Origin: Prostheceraeus crozeri
Taxonomy: Eukaryota > Platyhelminthes > Polycladida > Euryleptidae
Assembly (NCBI GenBank): GCA_907163375.1
Contig: CAJQUW010000546.1
Span: 1 to 64,000, forward strand
Length of the DNA: 64,000 nt
Reading direction: 5' to 3'
In this document: piece by piece, positions 1-11,208 of the stretch
How positions within the stretch are numbered: the stretch's first letter is position 1
Layout: each line of letters opens with the position of its first letter
Position numbers and translations under genes: made by a program
Notes under the pieces: generated by a model
Told to the model about the DNA's origin: nothing
What the model saw: the letters and a program-made list of their open reading frames with translations, nothing else
The model's database searches: none

Positions 1-78
1 CGAGTTCTTCCTCTTGTTTGCTTAGTGAGTGTGGGAGGGGATGTAGCAGGTGACGCTTAAACCAATTTGTTGGCATTT

Positions 79-606
79 TCATCGCTGAAGCATTGGAGTA
101 GTAGCCACTGTTGAATCAAGTTCTTTCAATGTCTCATTATTTAAAGCAAATTTTGGCACATTATGCTTTTTCAATAGTTTAAGAAAGTATGACCAACCAG
201 GGGGAACATAGCCCTGACGGCGCTTTCTACGTGTCGCATACTGAATCAAGTCTTCATAACGTGAAGCATCAATCACTTTATTTTCATCTGTAATGATTTC
301 TCCTCTATCATTTACATTGAGATGGGGTTCAATACTGTTGAAAAGAGATATGGCATGTGCGCGAGATGCTAAAGGTGTAGCAGTCGATACAGAGTCACGC
401 ATCTTATTCTTCAAGTTTTTCAATTGCTCAACAGTTTCCGATTGTAATAATACAGCACGATGTGGATCTTTGATGTGAACATTTTGCTGATAATCTATTT
501 CTTTCCTATACATTTGATTTGCAAGAGGTTGCTTTACTTGCTGCATGGCAGTCAATTGTACATATTCATCCTGAGGAATAACAATCATGCGAGAATAAGA
601 ACTCAT
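79..606 (-). CDS. Polinton/adintovirus-like ORF next to the ATPase
   Basis: A 175-residue ORF beginning MSSYSRMIVIPQDEY. It is hydrophilic, with a basic patch (RRKRRQG, about residue 127) followed by GYVPPGWSYFLKLLK. It has no signal peptide or membrane span and no motif I can name. Its place directly downstream of the packaging ATPase, on the same strand, suggests a virion or morphogenesis protein of the element. From memory, proteins with a similar opening (IP.DEY..L) sit beside the ATPase in metazoan Polinton-like elements; this was not tested here. Confidence 0.6.
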   Translation of the reverse strand: MSSYSRMIVIPQDEYVQLTAMQQVKQPLANQMYRKEIDYQQNVHIKDPHRAVLLQSETVEQLKNLKNKMRDSVSTATPLASRAHAISLFNSIEPHLNVNDRGEIITDENKVIDASRYEDLIQYATRRKRRQGYVPPGWSYFLKLLKKHNVPKFALNNETLKELDSTVATTPMLQR

Positions 607-769
607 AGTTTGTAGATAATCATGGGAGTTTTCAAAATATCACTTCGAAATCTAAATTCTTCCGGACACTCTTGCGTAAAGTCAATGAATAAGTAACCGT
701 ATGTTTTTTCAGTAGCTGCTTGAAAAATTTCAATTAAGGCTTTTGATCCTCTGGGTGCAACTTGTCGCG

Positions 770-1255
770 CTAAAATTTCAAATTGACTTTTATCTCGCGG
801 ATTCTTGAAAATAGCATAATAGTGTGTATTAGGTTTCGTGTACGAGCTTCTTTTCCATCAGGAAACAAATTTTGTGTAATATAGATGATAAAACACCTTT
901 TATGGTGTGCTGCGCGAGTGAACATATCTGTAACATCTTTTGAATTCTTACTTTCTTTTAATAAATCATCCAATACAACAACATCATTAGACTGAAGTTT
1001 ATCCACTGGAATAATTCCTTCATGTCGAATAAAGTTGCGACTTTGCAATTCCTGAAACAGCGACGGTTGATAAATACCATAACACCAAATCACTCGATTG
1101 ATAGGTTCCTTAAACAACTCCAATAAATTCAGCGTGAAAACAGTTTTACCTGCATGAGATGGACCTGATACAGTCAGAACTTTATCACATTGAAGTCTGA
1201 AATCCATTTTATTACTTTGAGACTCAACATTTGCATAATTAAAGCTTAGAGCCAA
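770..1255 (-). CDS. A32-like DNA packaging ATPase of Polinton-like element
   Basis: P-loop ATPase of the FtsK-HerA/A32 type, which in Polintons, adintoviruses and related viruses pumps the genome into the capsid. Visible motifs are the Walker A loop GPSHAGKT near residue 31 after a beta strand, a Walker B strand VVVLDDLL near residue 92, and a sensor-like segment FIIYITQNLF near residue 122. The order, spacing and the HH/TQN signature fit the family. It overlaps the start of the PX-like gene end by a few bases, as in compact viral gene blocks. Treated as a fossil part of the 1-5,340 element. Confidence 0.8.
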   Translation of the reverse strand: MALSFNYANVESQSNKMDFRLQCDKVLTVSGPSHAGKTVFTLNLLELFKEPINRVIWCYGIYQPSLFQELQSRNFIRHEGIIPVDKLQSNDVVVLDDLLKESKNSKDVTDMFTRAAHHKRCFIIYITQNLFPDGKEARTRNLIHTIMLFSRIREIKVNLKF

Positions 1256-1526
1256 AGATATTTCCCAATAGGTTGCCCACGGCAGGAGCTATCATTGGAA
1301 GTATTGCTGAAAGGAAACCGCCCTTTTGTGTTAGAGTTTTCCTCTTTCTTTGAAGGGCGACTTTAGGATTGGAGATGAAACGCAATTTCGTAGCATATCG
1401 CTTAAGTAACTTTCGTTGTTTTGGCGCTAATTTCTTCGTCCTCAACTTTCTCACATGAGAAATAATTTCACAAATGAATTTATCGTTAGCATGTCGTATA
1501 GCATTGTATCGCTGATTTGCTTTCAT
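1239..1526 (-). CDS. PX-like basic protein of Polinton/adintovirus type
   Basis: A 95-residue protein in two parts. Residues 1-68 are strongly basic (for example RKLRTKKLAPKQRK), suited to binding DNA. The C-terminal part, from QKGGFLSAILPMIAPAVG, is a hydrophobic glycine/proline segment ending LLGNIFGSKL. This basic-then-GGFL layout matches the PX protein of adintoviruses and Polintons, likened to the adenovirus core protein precursor. Its gene lies just upstream of the ATPase on the same strand, which supports the call. Confidence 0.7.
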   Translation of the reverse strand: MKANQRYNAIRHANDKFICEIISHVRKLRTKKLAPKQRKLLKRYATKLRFISNPKVALQRKRKTLTQKGGFLSAILPMIAPAVGNLLGNIFGSKL

Positions 1527-1644
1527 TCGTCGGAGAGCTGAATGCTGAAGAAAACTTTTGACTTTTACGTTTCGTCATTTTACGTTTCGCCATTTTCCGT
1601 GTTAGTCTTTGCTAAAACCTATCTTTACCACATTTGCATAGGCA

Positions 1645-1974
1645 CTAACTATTGCGACATAAGTGACACTCGAAATGAGCAATGTCACAGTGGTTACATT
1701 GGCAAAGTTGAATGCAATTACGTATGAAACAGCGTTGACAAAAAGCATGCTTACATCTCTTGAAGATGCGCTTTTCATTTCCATCCTTTCGTTTACATAC
1801 ATCGCAACACATAGTTTCACCGTTACTGATGTCTATAGCAAGTCTTTTTGAAGATATGAATTTGCTAGCCTTTTCTAAATAATAGACGCATGTACAGAAG
1901 GAATATACTTCGAGAGTGAGCAGACATAGCTCGAAAACCAGTTGTGCTACAATCAAGTACCACTGCATTTTCAA
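1645..1974 (-). CDS. RING-finger protein of the virus-like element
   Basis: A 109-residue ORF with an N-terminal hydrophobic stretch (about residues 5-34) and a C-terminal cysteine-rich domain: CCDVCKRK, then CKHAFCQRCF, CNHCDIAHF and CHLC. The C-x2-C, C-x-H-x2-C-x2-C series is RING-like, so the protein may be a ubiquitin ligase able to sit on a membrane. RING proteins are common accessory genes in large DNA viruses; they are less often described in Polintons. A second RING gene lies at 3,051-3,299. Function is inferred from the cysteine pattern alone. Confidence 0.55.
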   Translation of the reverse strand: MKMQWYLIVAQLVFELCLLTLEVYSFCTCVYYLEKASKFISSKRLAIDISNGETMCCDVCKRKDGNEKRIFKRCKHAFCQRCFIRNCIQLCQCNHCDIAHFECHLCRNS

Positions 1975-2107
1975 TTTTTCTTTATGGAAAGTTGAATGTG
2001 AATATCTGAAATCGCTTCAATCACTAGACTGCTACCATGATGGTTAAATGCGTTAAGACGTTCAGCAATTTTTATCATATGTCTTTTAAAAAATTCTTCG
2101 GGGTGAT

Positions 2108-2380
2108 CTACCACTTCCATTGAATAAGAAGCAAAATGGAAAGAGCGACTTTCCACCTCTTCCTTTCCAAAATGACTAACTTAATTTTCGCAACTAATCG
2201 CGCCATGACAATGCTATCAGAGAATGTATTCATTAACTCTAGAAATAGAGTGCTAGCATCATCGACCACTGCTTCGATGTCGGTCTCATCTTTATGAAAA
2301 TTTATCACATAATCTTGAACAGCTCCTTTTAAACTTTGCCTATGAAAACGTAATGTTCCGCAGTCGTTTGAGAAAGACAT
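2108..2380 (-). CDS. Unknown small ORF of the virus-like element
   Basis: A 90-residue ORF beginning MSFSNDCGTLRFHRQSLKG. No motif is recognised. Residues 20-70 look helical, and the C-terminal residues are basic then hydrophobic. It lies in the same-strand run of small genes between the two RING genes and overlaps its neighbours slightly, as expected of a compact accessory block. The overlapping ORF at 1,971-2,156 probably belongs to the same coding stretch. Confidence 0.35.
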   Translation of the reverse strand: MSFSNDCGTLRFHRQSLKGAVQDYVINFHKDETDIEAVVDDASTLFLELMNTFSDSIVMARLVAKIKLVILERKRWKVALSILLLIQWKW

Positions 2381-2466
2381 GATCGCCTTTAACTAACCCA
2401 TCCATTGCATGAAAACAACAACTCTTCTCATAGTAACATTTATTGAATAACGGTAACAAGCATGCA

Positions 2467-2931
2467 TTATAAATCAATGGTTTGAAAGAGATAAAATAGA
2501 TACAGCTGATAACTATCATACAGCGAGCAATGATAACCATACAGGACTTTGGCAGTGTTGAGGTAAGGAGGAAAGAAGCATTGGTTATGAACGTAGCTAC
2601 TACAACGAACAGACAAAATAGGAACACACAAATCCTTAAAACGTTTCGTGACTTCATGATAATGTTGATTCACTCTACTATCCCAAGGCGGGAGCAAAAT
2701 ATCATCAATGATTAGATTGGGAAATACTTTCCTCTCCTTACCAGGATTATTACAAAAGATGCGTATAACATTGAAAGCAGCTAACCATCGTTTAAAGTCA
2801 ATAAGAAGAGCACTCTCACAAGAAAAGCCATAGTCTTGCAAATATTTCAGATTAAGTCCATGAATGTGTTTTCTCGCCCCATTGATCAACATTGGGATCA
2901 CAGTTGGCATGTTGATGATAGACACTAACAA
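2467..2931 (-). CDS. Unknown ORF of the virus-like element
   Basis: A 154-residue ORF beginning MLVSIINMPTVIPMLINGAR. It contains several cysteines (for example CESALLIDFKRW and VRCSSYVHNQCFF) and ends in an aromatic-rich segment (YQLYLFYLFQ). No family is recognised. It shares strand and spacing with the surrounding small genes and overlaps the 2,340-2,657 ORF, whose N-terminus has a strong hydrophobic segment (VFLFCLFVVVATF) that could span a membrane. Which of the two overlapping frames is real cannot be settled by eye. Confidence 0.3.
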   Translation of the reverse strand: MLVSIINMPTVIPMLINGARKHIHGLNLKYLQDYGFSCESALLIDFKRWLAAFNVIRIFCNNPGKERKVFPNLIIDDILLPPWDSRVNQHYHEVTKRFKDLCVPILSVRCSSYVHNQCFFPPYLNTAKVLYGYHCSLYDSYQLYLFYLFQTIDL

Positions 2932-3050
2932 TCTGATATGTCCAATTGTTCATAGCAATAGCACTGAGCTCCTGTACAGGTTCACCCTCACAATCCATAA
3001 AAATGATGATAGAAGCCTAAAACGGAAATTTACACATCTAAGGAAGCGTT

Positions 3051-3299
3051 CTATAACATATTACAAAATGAAGAATTACATCGATGCTTTTCACGACAAA
3101 ATACACAAATGATATGATGGCAACGAAGAAGTAAAATGTATCTAATAAGACCACGTCTACGACACTCAAAGCACATAAGCGAATTGTCATAGGGTAGAGT
3201 TAGGAAAGGACTAGTAATTCTCCTTCTTTGATTTGCGTTTTGATGTAGCATTCTTCTCCGACTTGCGCTTCGTACCACTGCTGTTAAGGATTTGATCAA
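3051..3299 (-). CDS. Second RING-finger-like protein of the virus-like element
   Basis: An 82-residue ORF with a basic, serine-rich first half and a compact C-terminal cysteine cluster: MCFECRRRG, then LRCHHIICVFCREKHRC. This C-x2-C ... C-x-H-x3-C-x2-C pattern resembles the C3HC4 RING core found in small viral ubiquitin ligases. Its layout differs from that of the other RING gene at 1,645-1,974, so they are probably not recent duplicates. Activity cannot be judged. Confidence 0.5.
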   Translation of the reverse strand: MIKSLTAVVRSASRRRMLHQNANQRRRITSPFLTLPYDNSLMCFECRRRGLIRYILLLRCHHIICVFCREKHRCNSSFCNML

Positions 3300-3404
3300 T
3301 TATGTCGTCCACGTTGGGTGGTTTCGGAATATATAAAATGGATTCCATATGCATGGAGAGAGAGGCTATTTTATTATCCTTGTGTCGACCATAATATAGC
3401 CCAT

Positions 3405-3824
3405 TCACTTTGAAAAGGATATCCCAAGTACCTTCTCCGAGCTCATCACATCTGATGGGTATTGAATGATCTCCATCCTTCTTATAGTAAGTACACCAAT
3501 GTGATACCGGTAGGCAAATGTGATTACATCCCAAATCTTTCTATAGGGAGTATCCTTGTCATCTCTCGCCTTCCACTCTTGAGCAAGAGGAGTAGGAATG
3601 TCCATATTTAATGTCACGTACTCCTCAATAATATCAAGTTGGTGGCGAATGTACGGACTCACGGGGATCAGTATGTAGTCCCCATACTGATTGTGCATTA
3701 TCTTGACATCCGTGGAAGGGAGCATTCCCGTTTGGAGTACTACGCTATGATCATCATAACGCAAGGCTTGTTTAAATTTACGCTGTAGCGGTGTAGGATT
3801 ATGTACCTTGGATGTTTCTTCCAC
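3405..3824 (-). CDS. Unknown first ORF of the virus-like element
   Basis: A 139-residue hydrophilic ORF, the gene nearest the element's right terminal repeats. It contains TPLQRKFKQALRYDD and YIRHQLDIIEEYVTLN and has no recognised domain. The track start is a GTG; the upstream leader (about 3,900-3,990) carries splice-like signals, so the true 5' end is uncertain. An overlapping ORF at 3,211-3,534 ends in a lysine/serine-rich tail (KRKSEKNATSKRKSKK). Confidence 0.35.
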   Translation of the reverse strand: MEETSKVHNPTPLQRKFKQALRYDDHSVVLQTGMLPSTDVKIMHNQYGDYILIPVSPYIRHQLDIIEEYVTLNMDIPTPLAQEWKARDDKDTPYRKIWDVITFAYRYHIGVLTIRRMEIIQYPSDVMSSEKVLGISFSK

Positions 3825-4139
3825 TGGCCTCAGTTGTAGATGATCTGACCGTAGCGAACCTTGTAACGTTTGACCGCCATTTTGTCCTACTAGTGCAGCA
3901 GATGGAGTAGATGCCTGAAAATGAAAAAAGATTGTATTAAGTTTACGTTCAAGGGAGGAGAGGGAGGGAAGTAGCGACTTACCATTTTAGTTGGGTAATA
4001 GAACAGGAACTAGAGAGAGAGAAAATGTGCGTCCGTCACTCGTGTGATTCAACGATGGAATGATTCTCACTGTGGAAGGCTCGCTATTTATAAAGAAATG
4101 CTTGATTCTCATTGGATGATGATCCTCATTGGACAATAA

Positions 4140-5290
4140 CATCAAGCTGATTCCAAATCTGAAATCCGTTTTCCCATCCGATGCTTCGTTTTGAAGCTAG
4201 AGCCCAAAACGTCCCAAATTCTAACTCTGTCGTTTTTCGCCAATGTCCCAAAATCTTAAATGGCGTCTCACACCTAAACGAAGACAGATAGGAACAAGCC
4301 GATTCTTTCACTGAACTTGTCTCACTCTTAGCTTTCAAACGAGCTATCGCACGACAAAATCCGTCCACTGGAAGCCAAAATCGAAGCAAGCTGTCCAGAG
4401 GGGGGGGGGGGACGTCAGTGAAATTTCAAAATTTGATGAAAAATGTTTTGGTGACGGGCCCAGGTCGAAATTCCACACTTTGGAAAATTTTCAAATTTTT
4501 ACCCATACAAAGTCACTCTGACACTTAGGATTTTTTCAGGTAAGCGAGCTCCGACCTAAAATCTTGTAACCGCTCTAACTTTTGAACGAAGACAGATAGG
4601 AACAAGCCGATTGTTTCACTGAATTTGTCTCACTCTTAGCTTTCAAACGAGCTATCGCACGACAAAATCCGTCCACTGGAAGCCAAAATCGAAGCAAGCT
4701 GTCCAGAGGGGGGGGGGACGTCAGCCGAAAATTTTTTCTCTCCGATTTCGCTGGAAACATCCTTCCTAACCCAAAATTTCACGTAGATTCCGAATCTGGC
4801 CTCCGTTTTCTCATCCGATGCTTCGTTTGGGCGCTACACACCAAAACATCCCAAATTCTAACTCTGTCGTTTTTTCGAAAAATGTTGAAAATTTTTTCTC
4901 TCCGATTTCGCTGGAAACATCCTTCCTAACCCAAAATTTCACGTAGATTCCGAATCTGGACTCCGTTTTCTCATCCGAACACTCCTTCCACTCGAAACAA
5001 CCCATTTACAACCCAACATTCAGCAGATTGCACCAAAAACATCACACACTATAGCCTCAACACTAATCCTGGCGGTCGGTCACGTCAACCCATACGAGAC
5101 CAACACATCCGAGTCTCACACTCTGTCGTTCCAGAGGGGGGGGGGAGTCAGCGAACATGTTGTGAACCCACCTGGTCGGCACACCACGACAGACTCTGTC
5201 GTTCCAGAGGGGGGGGGGACTCAGACCCGAAGCACCACGGCGGCCGACCACGACACTCTGCCGTTCCAGAGGGGGGGGGGGGAGTCAGCG
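4140..5290. repeat. Terminal G-tract repeat block of the virus-like element
   Basis: Five copies of a short unit, CCAGA followed by 10-12 G and then A(C/G)(G/T)TCAG, have G-runs at 4,400-4,411, 4,708-4,717, 5,136-5,145, 5,209-5,218 and 5,271-5,282. The first two sit in a longer direct repeat (about 4,275-4,413 and 4,588-4,722). A second direct repeat of roughly 90 bp occurs at about 4,740-4,830 and 4,898-4,985. Tandem subterminal repeats of this sort are usual in Polinton terminal repeats; the exact G-tract unit is not one I know. Confidence 0.7.
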
Positions 5291-5344
5291 ATGGCGGCCA
5301 TCTTGCGCTATCTGGTGTTTGTCACTTCCTTACTACTACTGTGA

Positions 5345-8300
5345 TAGCCTCAATAGAGGTCAACACGGGCACAGTAACGACGCAAAGGTGAAAAATAAAA
5401 TATTCAATACGGTACTCTAAAATTCTGTCTTTCGTGTTTTTGAAAGAAAGTATTTCGACATTTAGGCCTATCGTCTGAGCACTATAGATTATAATCCAGA
5501 GTCATGAGCTACCTCAACTCGTTAAGTCGATTACAAGCAAAATAGTAAAGTGAATTTTAAAATCATTCACTTGGTCCTTCCATATGCTATGGTCCTCCCT
5601 GCAATTCGCCAGCCCTGTGAGAACATTTTATTCTACTCGGATGCAGATGAAATACGTTCACATTTCTAATTTCAAATTAGACATCGGAAATAATTAGTGG
5701 ATTTCTGGCGTGCAATGCCATGCAGTACTGCGCAAGGAGAATAAATTTGCTTAAGTTATTAAATTTTTAAGCCCTTCAATTATGTATTCAAAAGGCAATT
5801 TTGCTAATCCGTTCATTTGCAGAGCAAAACGATCAATGAAGCGTGAAATATGCCGATATACATTTGGGACTATAATGTAGCTACGCATTGACAGTAGTAT
5901 ACTGGCTCAATATATTATGGCTCAATGACTTAGGTCATATTTCAATGGTAGAAAGATATTTTTTGAATATGTAGTCGTCGTCGTGGTCGCCAAGACCAGA
6001 TATTAAATGCTAATGTTTCTGCAACGCTGAAACTTCCACCGCTCACAAATTTATTGATTTCTTCGCTAGTTTAGCATTTTAAATTGTCAAATATTAATGG
6101 AGGGTATGACTGCATCAATTTCATGTTCTTTTCTCAGGACAGCTTCCGGTTGATTGCCTCCATGGCCACGAGAGCTTCGACCAAGTAGCAACCATTACGC
6201 CCGGTATGCAGTGCATGTCTATAATGTCACAAAAATTGTTTTCTGACTGATGATTTGATCATAAAGCAGGAATGAGATACATCTCTTTACCGAGATAATA
6301 TTTGTGAGAAGGATGCCTTGTGAAAAGCCGGCTCAAAAGTGCTGCCGCGTCTGCAAACTGCCGTCCCCATAAAATTGTTCATGCTTATATTTTATCATGC
6401 TGCCAATCGAGTTTGTGTTCTCTGGTGTATGTGTCAAGTTGCAGTTTTGTCGCTGTTGTGACTAAGTACTTGAGTTCGAGTCGCTGTTTATCAAAATTAT
6501 TTTGCCACTTTTACATAAAACAGCAGCATTTATCTGAAAGTCTAATATCTCCTGTTCATCAGCTAATACTCTCTGATTGAAAAAGCGACCAATACATCGA
6601 TGGTGGGCAAGAAGTGCAATTATATCGTGCAAAAACAAGTGTTGAGTTAATCAAACATACTTCTACATGCTCTCTCCGTCCTTGGATAGTAGGTTGCATC
6701 GCTTTCCATTCACAGTCTGTTATCCGGCAGATAAAGAAAAAACTTCTATCGCAATGGCGCTTTGATCGCAATCCAATTCAACAGAAATGCACGCGTAGCA
6801 GTGATAGTGGTAGCAAACACACAAAGTCATATTGCGGTGCACATTTGCGATTTGTAATAGCAATATCCCTCAAGCTGTCTTTACGATTATTTCACACTAG
6901 AAAATCTATTCAATCAGCGAAGAATTCATGTTAACACTGTTGCCGAATGATTGCGTGAATTGTCAGCTGAAAACCACGTGTTTGGACGTGACCTACTTCA
7001 TTGATGTACTGGTGCTGAGTCATAAGTGTACCGTTGCTATAGTCACGACTTAACCACGGCGTAGTGTTCTGCGATATTGTTGTGGCCGTTCTAGTCTAAC
7101 TAACGCGCAATAATATTAATCGGATTTCTATGGCCAGAGCGGTCTGAAGCGTGCTGCACATGTGTTGCACATGTGCTCACACATGGCTCACACAAGAAAA
7201 AGGGAAGATTTGTGTGACACCGTGCACAGAAAGCAGTGCCGATAAGTTAGTTACCGCACTGGAAGCCAGTCTCGCGCTACGCGCTCGACTGTTGCTCCCA
7301 GTGCAATAACTATTACATGCTTCACGCCTTCGCGTTGCCTCGTCATCTACTCCTATTATTAGATCTGTGGCCCCACGGCGAGCGCTGATGTTTTTTCTAA
7401 TATCTGACATTCTCATTATCTCATTCTACTGATAAGGTGTCAAAGCTTTGAAACCGCTTTCTGAAGAAGTTGCTATATAGCTCCAAATTGCTCGCACCTT
7501 ATCAAATTGACGGTTCCCTTGTTCATTGGTATGAAATTCAGGTATGCGTGGTCATAAAGAAGCGATCATTTTTATATTGGTTTCGAGACTTTTTGATCAA
7601 CATAATAATCGGTATTCACTATTCAGAGATAATTTATTGCAGTGAGACATTTCTTGCTGCGGGCATTTTGTATCCATTTGAGTGACATCGTATTGAATTA
7701 CGTCTCTCGTCAATAAAAAAATGATAAGAAGAAGTAGAATATCAGAAATTTTAAATCGAAAAACACAGGCGTTAGAACGCAAAGAAATGACTTGATGGAT
7801 GATAAGAAATTTTATTTTATCATCGATTTGCAATAACACATTTTATTTATACATTCTTTGTCCGATACACCGTTATCGGTTTAAATTAAATTAAGTGTGT
7901 GCAGTTTCAGTGAGGTGATGTCATGCATCTACATATGGGCGAACAAGTGCATACAAAACTATGCGTCTATAACCGCCCTTATTCAGGTTCTCGTAGTATT
8001 TTTGAAATGTTCTGTTGTTAATCCTTTGTTGACAAGAAACTGCTATACGCGCATATCAGTGGCGGCTTGCACCACAAGCAAACTTATTTAAACTATAATT
8101 ATCAGCATATTTATTATTACAGTCGCCATTGCTATTCAAGCGACTACTGATTCTGTGATGTAAAATCAAAACCTATTTCACGAAAGGGTGAATATTTCCA
8201 AAAAAGTTACCTTTATTCGAAGTCAGCTCCTACCTTTCTCATGATGATATCTTTTCTTCTGTACTATTATGAAGCATTCTGAATTTGTTTGTATAGTTTG

Positions 8301-11190
8301 ATTTTCATTCACAAATTCATATATACTTTCTATAATTTCTATGAGAGACACATCCGAATATATCATAAAATTGTTCATATTTTAGGACGACTTAGTTTGG
8401 CGCCTTCGACAGTGATTTTTTTAAACAAACTTGCCAGTGAATTCTTTTGTCCTTCTCATAAAGACTGTCAATGACCTTTTTTCACATACATGTACTGTTT
8501 ATTGACAGATGACAACTAAACAAAGTTTGAAATACTATTATGGAAAACTTGTCGTGAGATCTTCCTCCACAAAAACAAGTTCAACGTTTATAAAACCCCT
8601 GAAAATAAGAAATCGTCCAATGGGAGGCAAATAATAAGATATTGAAACGATTTCATGAGAAAATGATGCGAATAAGCGAAAAGGGCTTGATACGTCGAAA
8701 TTCTATCTGGGATAAAAATCCTAATTTGAAAAAAATCTGAATATCAATTGAGTTTTGAGTTGTGGAATACAAACGTTGAGACCTCTTGACAGTGTTAGAT
8801 TTGAGCTCGATAGTAGGGGGAAGTTTTCGACCGGAAGTTTTTGGAGTCAACGTCGTAACTAAAGCCAGAAAAAAGTGGTGATCAAAAGGAAAAAGACATC
8901 GATTCTTATATCACCAATCTCATCCTCGCATCTATAGAATACACGCGAATAATTTTAAAAATGGTCGCATAAATGGAAACCATAAATGCAATGAGGAGGA
9001 GATAGTCATATTTGATGCTTGAAAGGGATTCCCCAATGCATTCATTTGGTAATAATTCCTTTTAATTATTCCATTAAGCATTTTCTCTAACTTGAATTCC
9101 TTTGTCATCTTTCTGAACAAGGAAAGTTAATAATTGATGATTAGACAATTAAGTTTATGAAGAATCGTGAGGAAATTAGTCCTACACCTATAAGTGTTGC
9201 TCATAGCAAAAGTAATAAATTAATGCTCAGTCAATCTGGTTGAGGCAATGTAAGGCCTATCTACTGAAATTATTCTCCCCCCGTCAGGAAATAAAGGCAT
9301 ATCTTCAGTACCGGGGATGAGACGAGATAGAGCGTAGAGGTGAACTTCTGCACTTTTCCTCGCTCAAATCCAACACTGCCTCATGATCGAGATTTCCTGA
9401 ACACAGATTCCTAGCGTCATTCACCAAAGACAGCATTTGAGCAATTTGACTCATTTGAACAGAATCACATAAAAATTCGTAAAGGTTGATTATGTCGCGT
9501 GATCACGGTCTGAGTGAGTAGCATTGAAAATTCTCCGGATGACGTCATCACATGAAAATTACGCTCCCTGGAGGCATGCCCTCTCTGTTCCATGTAAAAC
9601 TGCCCATGGATTAACTCGTTCAACGATGCTGTACTTTGCAATGACCCGCTTATTCCTAGCTGAAATGGGAAAGCTAACCTGGTCGAGAGAGAAGCAATAC
9701 CACATACCTGTGAGCCTGTGAAGGAGACGAACTTGTTGACTGTATATACATTTCCCAGTTTGATAAATACGTGCGACTGACTGATGCTAGTTGTAGTAAA
9801 ATAAAGAATAAGAAGTAGAAAACTAGAAAGCGTAGCGGATTAAAAATGATAACTTTAAAGTCAGCTATTCGTGAATCTGAAAATCAGTAATCAGTAATGA
9901 AAATCAGTAATGTTATATATTGGTCATCCATTACCAGAAAAGAACAAAGCGTTGTCTGATGTACGATGTATAACTGTCTTGGAGTTGGACATTTTATGCT
10001 ATCAATTGGTTTACCGATCTGGCAGAATATTTGCCGAAAAAATGTTGTTGAAGCTGGGCGACCGATGCCCAAAATGAAGTTCAAATGAAGACCGAAACGC
10101 TGAAAGAGGAAAAGGCGTACATTCGTCGATACGACGATTTTTCCATGGTGGTTTTGAAACCCAAGTCTAAATGTCCATTGAGAAAACTTCACTTGTAACC
10201 TTCGAATGATGTAGGAAGGCTTTTTCTATCATAATGTCATTTGATGACTTCGTTAAAAAGTCAAGGAGGATTTCAATTTTAGATAATTTCGTGAATATTC
10301 GCGTTACGTGTTAGCGCCATTTTCAATATCGAATATGATACATGCCATAGCGTGGAACGACAATGTCTAACTTTGAACGCATGGACATCTAGAAAATATC
10401 AAATTCTGTTTCTGCACATCGCATGCCTATCGATAAGTAGCACCGCACGCAACTGTGTATTTATATATTGATATGTACATGCACCTGGATATGCAAGTAT
10501 GTAGCTTTGGAGGCTGACAGCAATAAAGGTTACTACTGCATTTAGTATTATTTGCTGCAGTATCATTTACGGTGGCATTATAATTAGTGTCATCTCACTG
10601 TACTGCGATTGAAATTAATTGTTCATCGATATAATGAAAATAACATCAAAATACCGTCAGCGGTCTATCTTCATGTTCAAGGTAGCATTCTTTTTCTTAT
10701 CAGGCGTGCTAATCGTCATTTAGAGATCAACAAATAGTCAATCAGACACCGTTAGCAAAACGAAACACACTAAGTCAACTTGTAAAACATGAAACATCTG
10801 GAACAGCGATAGCAGTCACAGCTAGCTACAGAGCGTTACTGGGGAATGAAGGAAAGGATTTATAAACAAAAATAATTTAAGCAAGCTCACGGCTGTCAAG
10901 CTTTGGTAATCATTATGTCACCACAGTGTGATTTTTTTTGAGCCGACATTGCGGCAAATTACTTTTTACCTGTTTTCAAATTGCTCTGAATTCAGAATAA
11001 AAATTTGTAATCTATCTAAATGCAAGGATCGGCCTAACAACATAGGGGGTAGTAGCTATGACATGACAATCATCTTTCACTATTGCCCATCAACTAATTT
11101 TATGAAATAAACATACAGTGGTTGAGTTTGTAGGCGTGAGATCGCATGCAGATTCATTCAAGAGTTGAATCTCCTGTAGAAAGGTGATCT
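5345..11190. other. Long stretch with no gene seen
   Basis: AT-rich DNA with only short, unconvincing ORFs in both strands. I see no transposase motif, terminal repeat pair, RNA gene or exon with good splice sites. A minus-strand 102-residue ORF at 9,884-10,192 has no recognisable domain. A short tandem of a 7-9 bp AATCAGTA-like word lies near 9,880-9,910. Confidence 0.5.
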
Positions 11191-11208
11191 GAACTATAGT
11201 TTCCATAC

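Larger units (their letters stand above)
1..5340 (-). mobile_element. Polinton/adintovirus-like element, right end only
   Basis: A block of short, closely packed minus-strand genes that includes an A32-type packaging ATPase, a basic protein with a glycine-rich hydrophobic tail like the PX protein of Polintons and adintoviruses, and two RING-finger proteins. To the right of the genes lies a block of direct repeats with G-tracts (4,140-5,290), followed by a terminus-like ACT near 5,339, as Polinton ends often show. The element continues past the left edge, so polymerase, integrase, protease and capsid genes are not in view. It looks like a fossil, with a handful of breaks in the visible part. 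Family assignment rests on the ATPase and PX-like protein; the right boundary is inferred. Confidence 0.72.

Noticed and set aside
5063-5344. Overlapping ORFs on both strands in the G-tract repeats
   Set aside because: They arise from repeats with biased composition (poly-Gly/poly-Pro) and have no motif.
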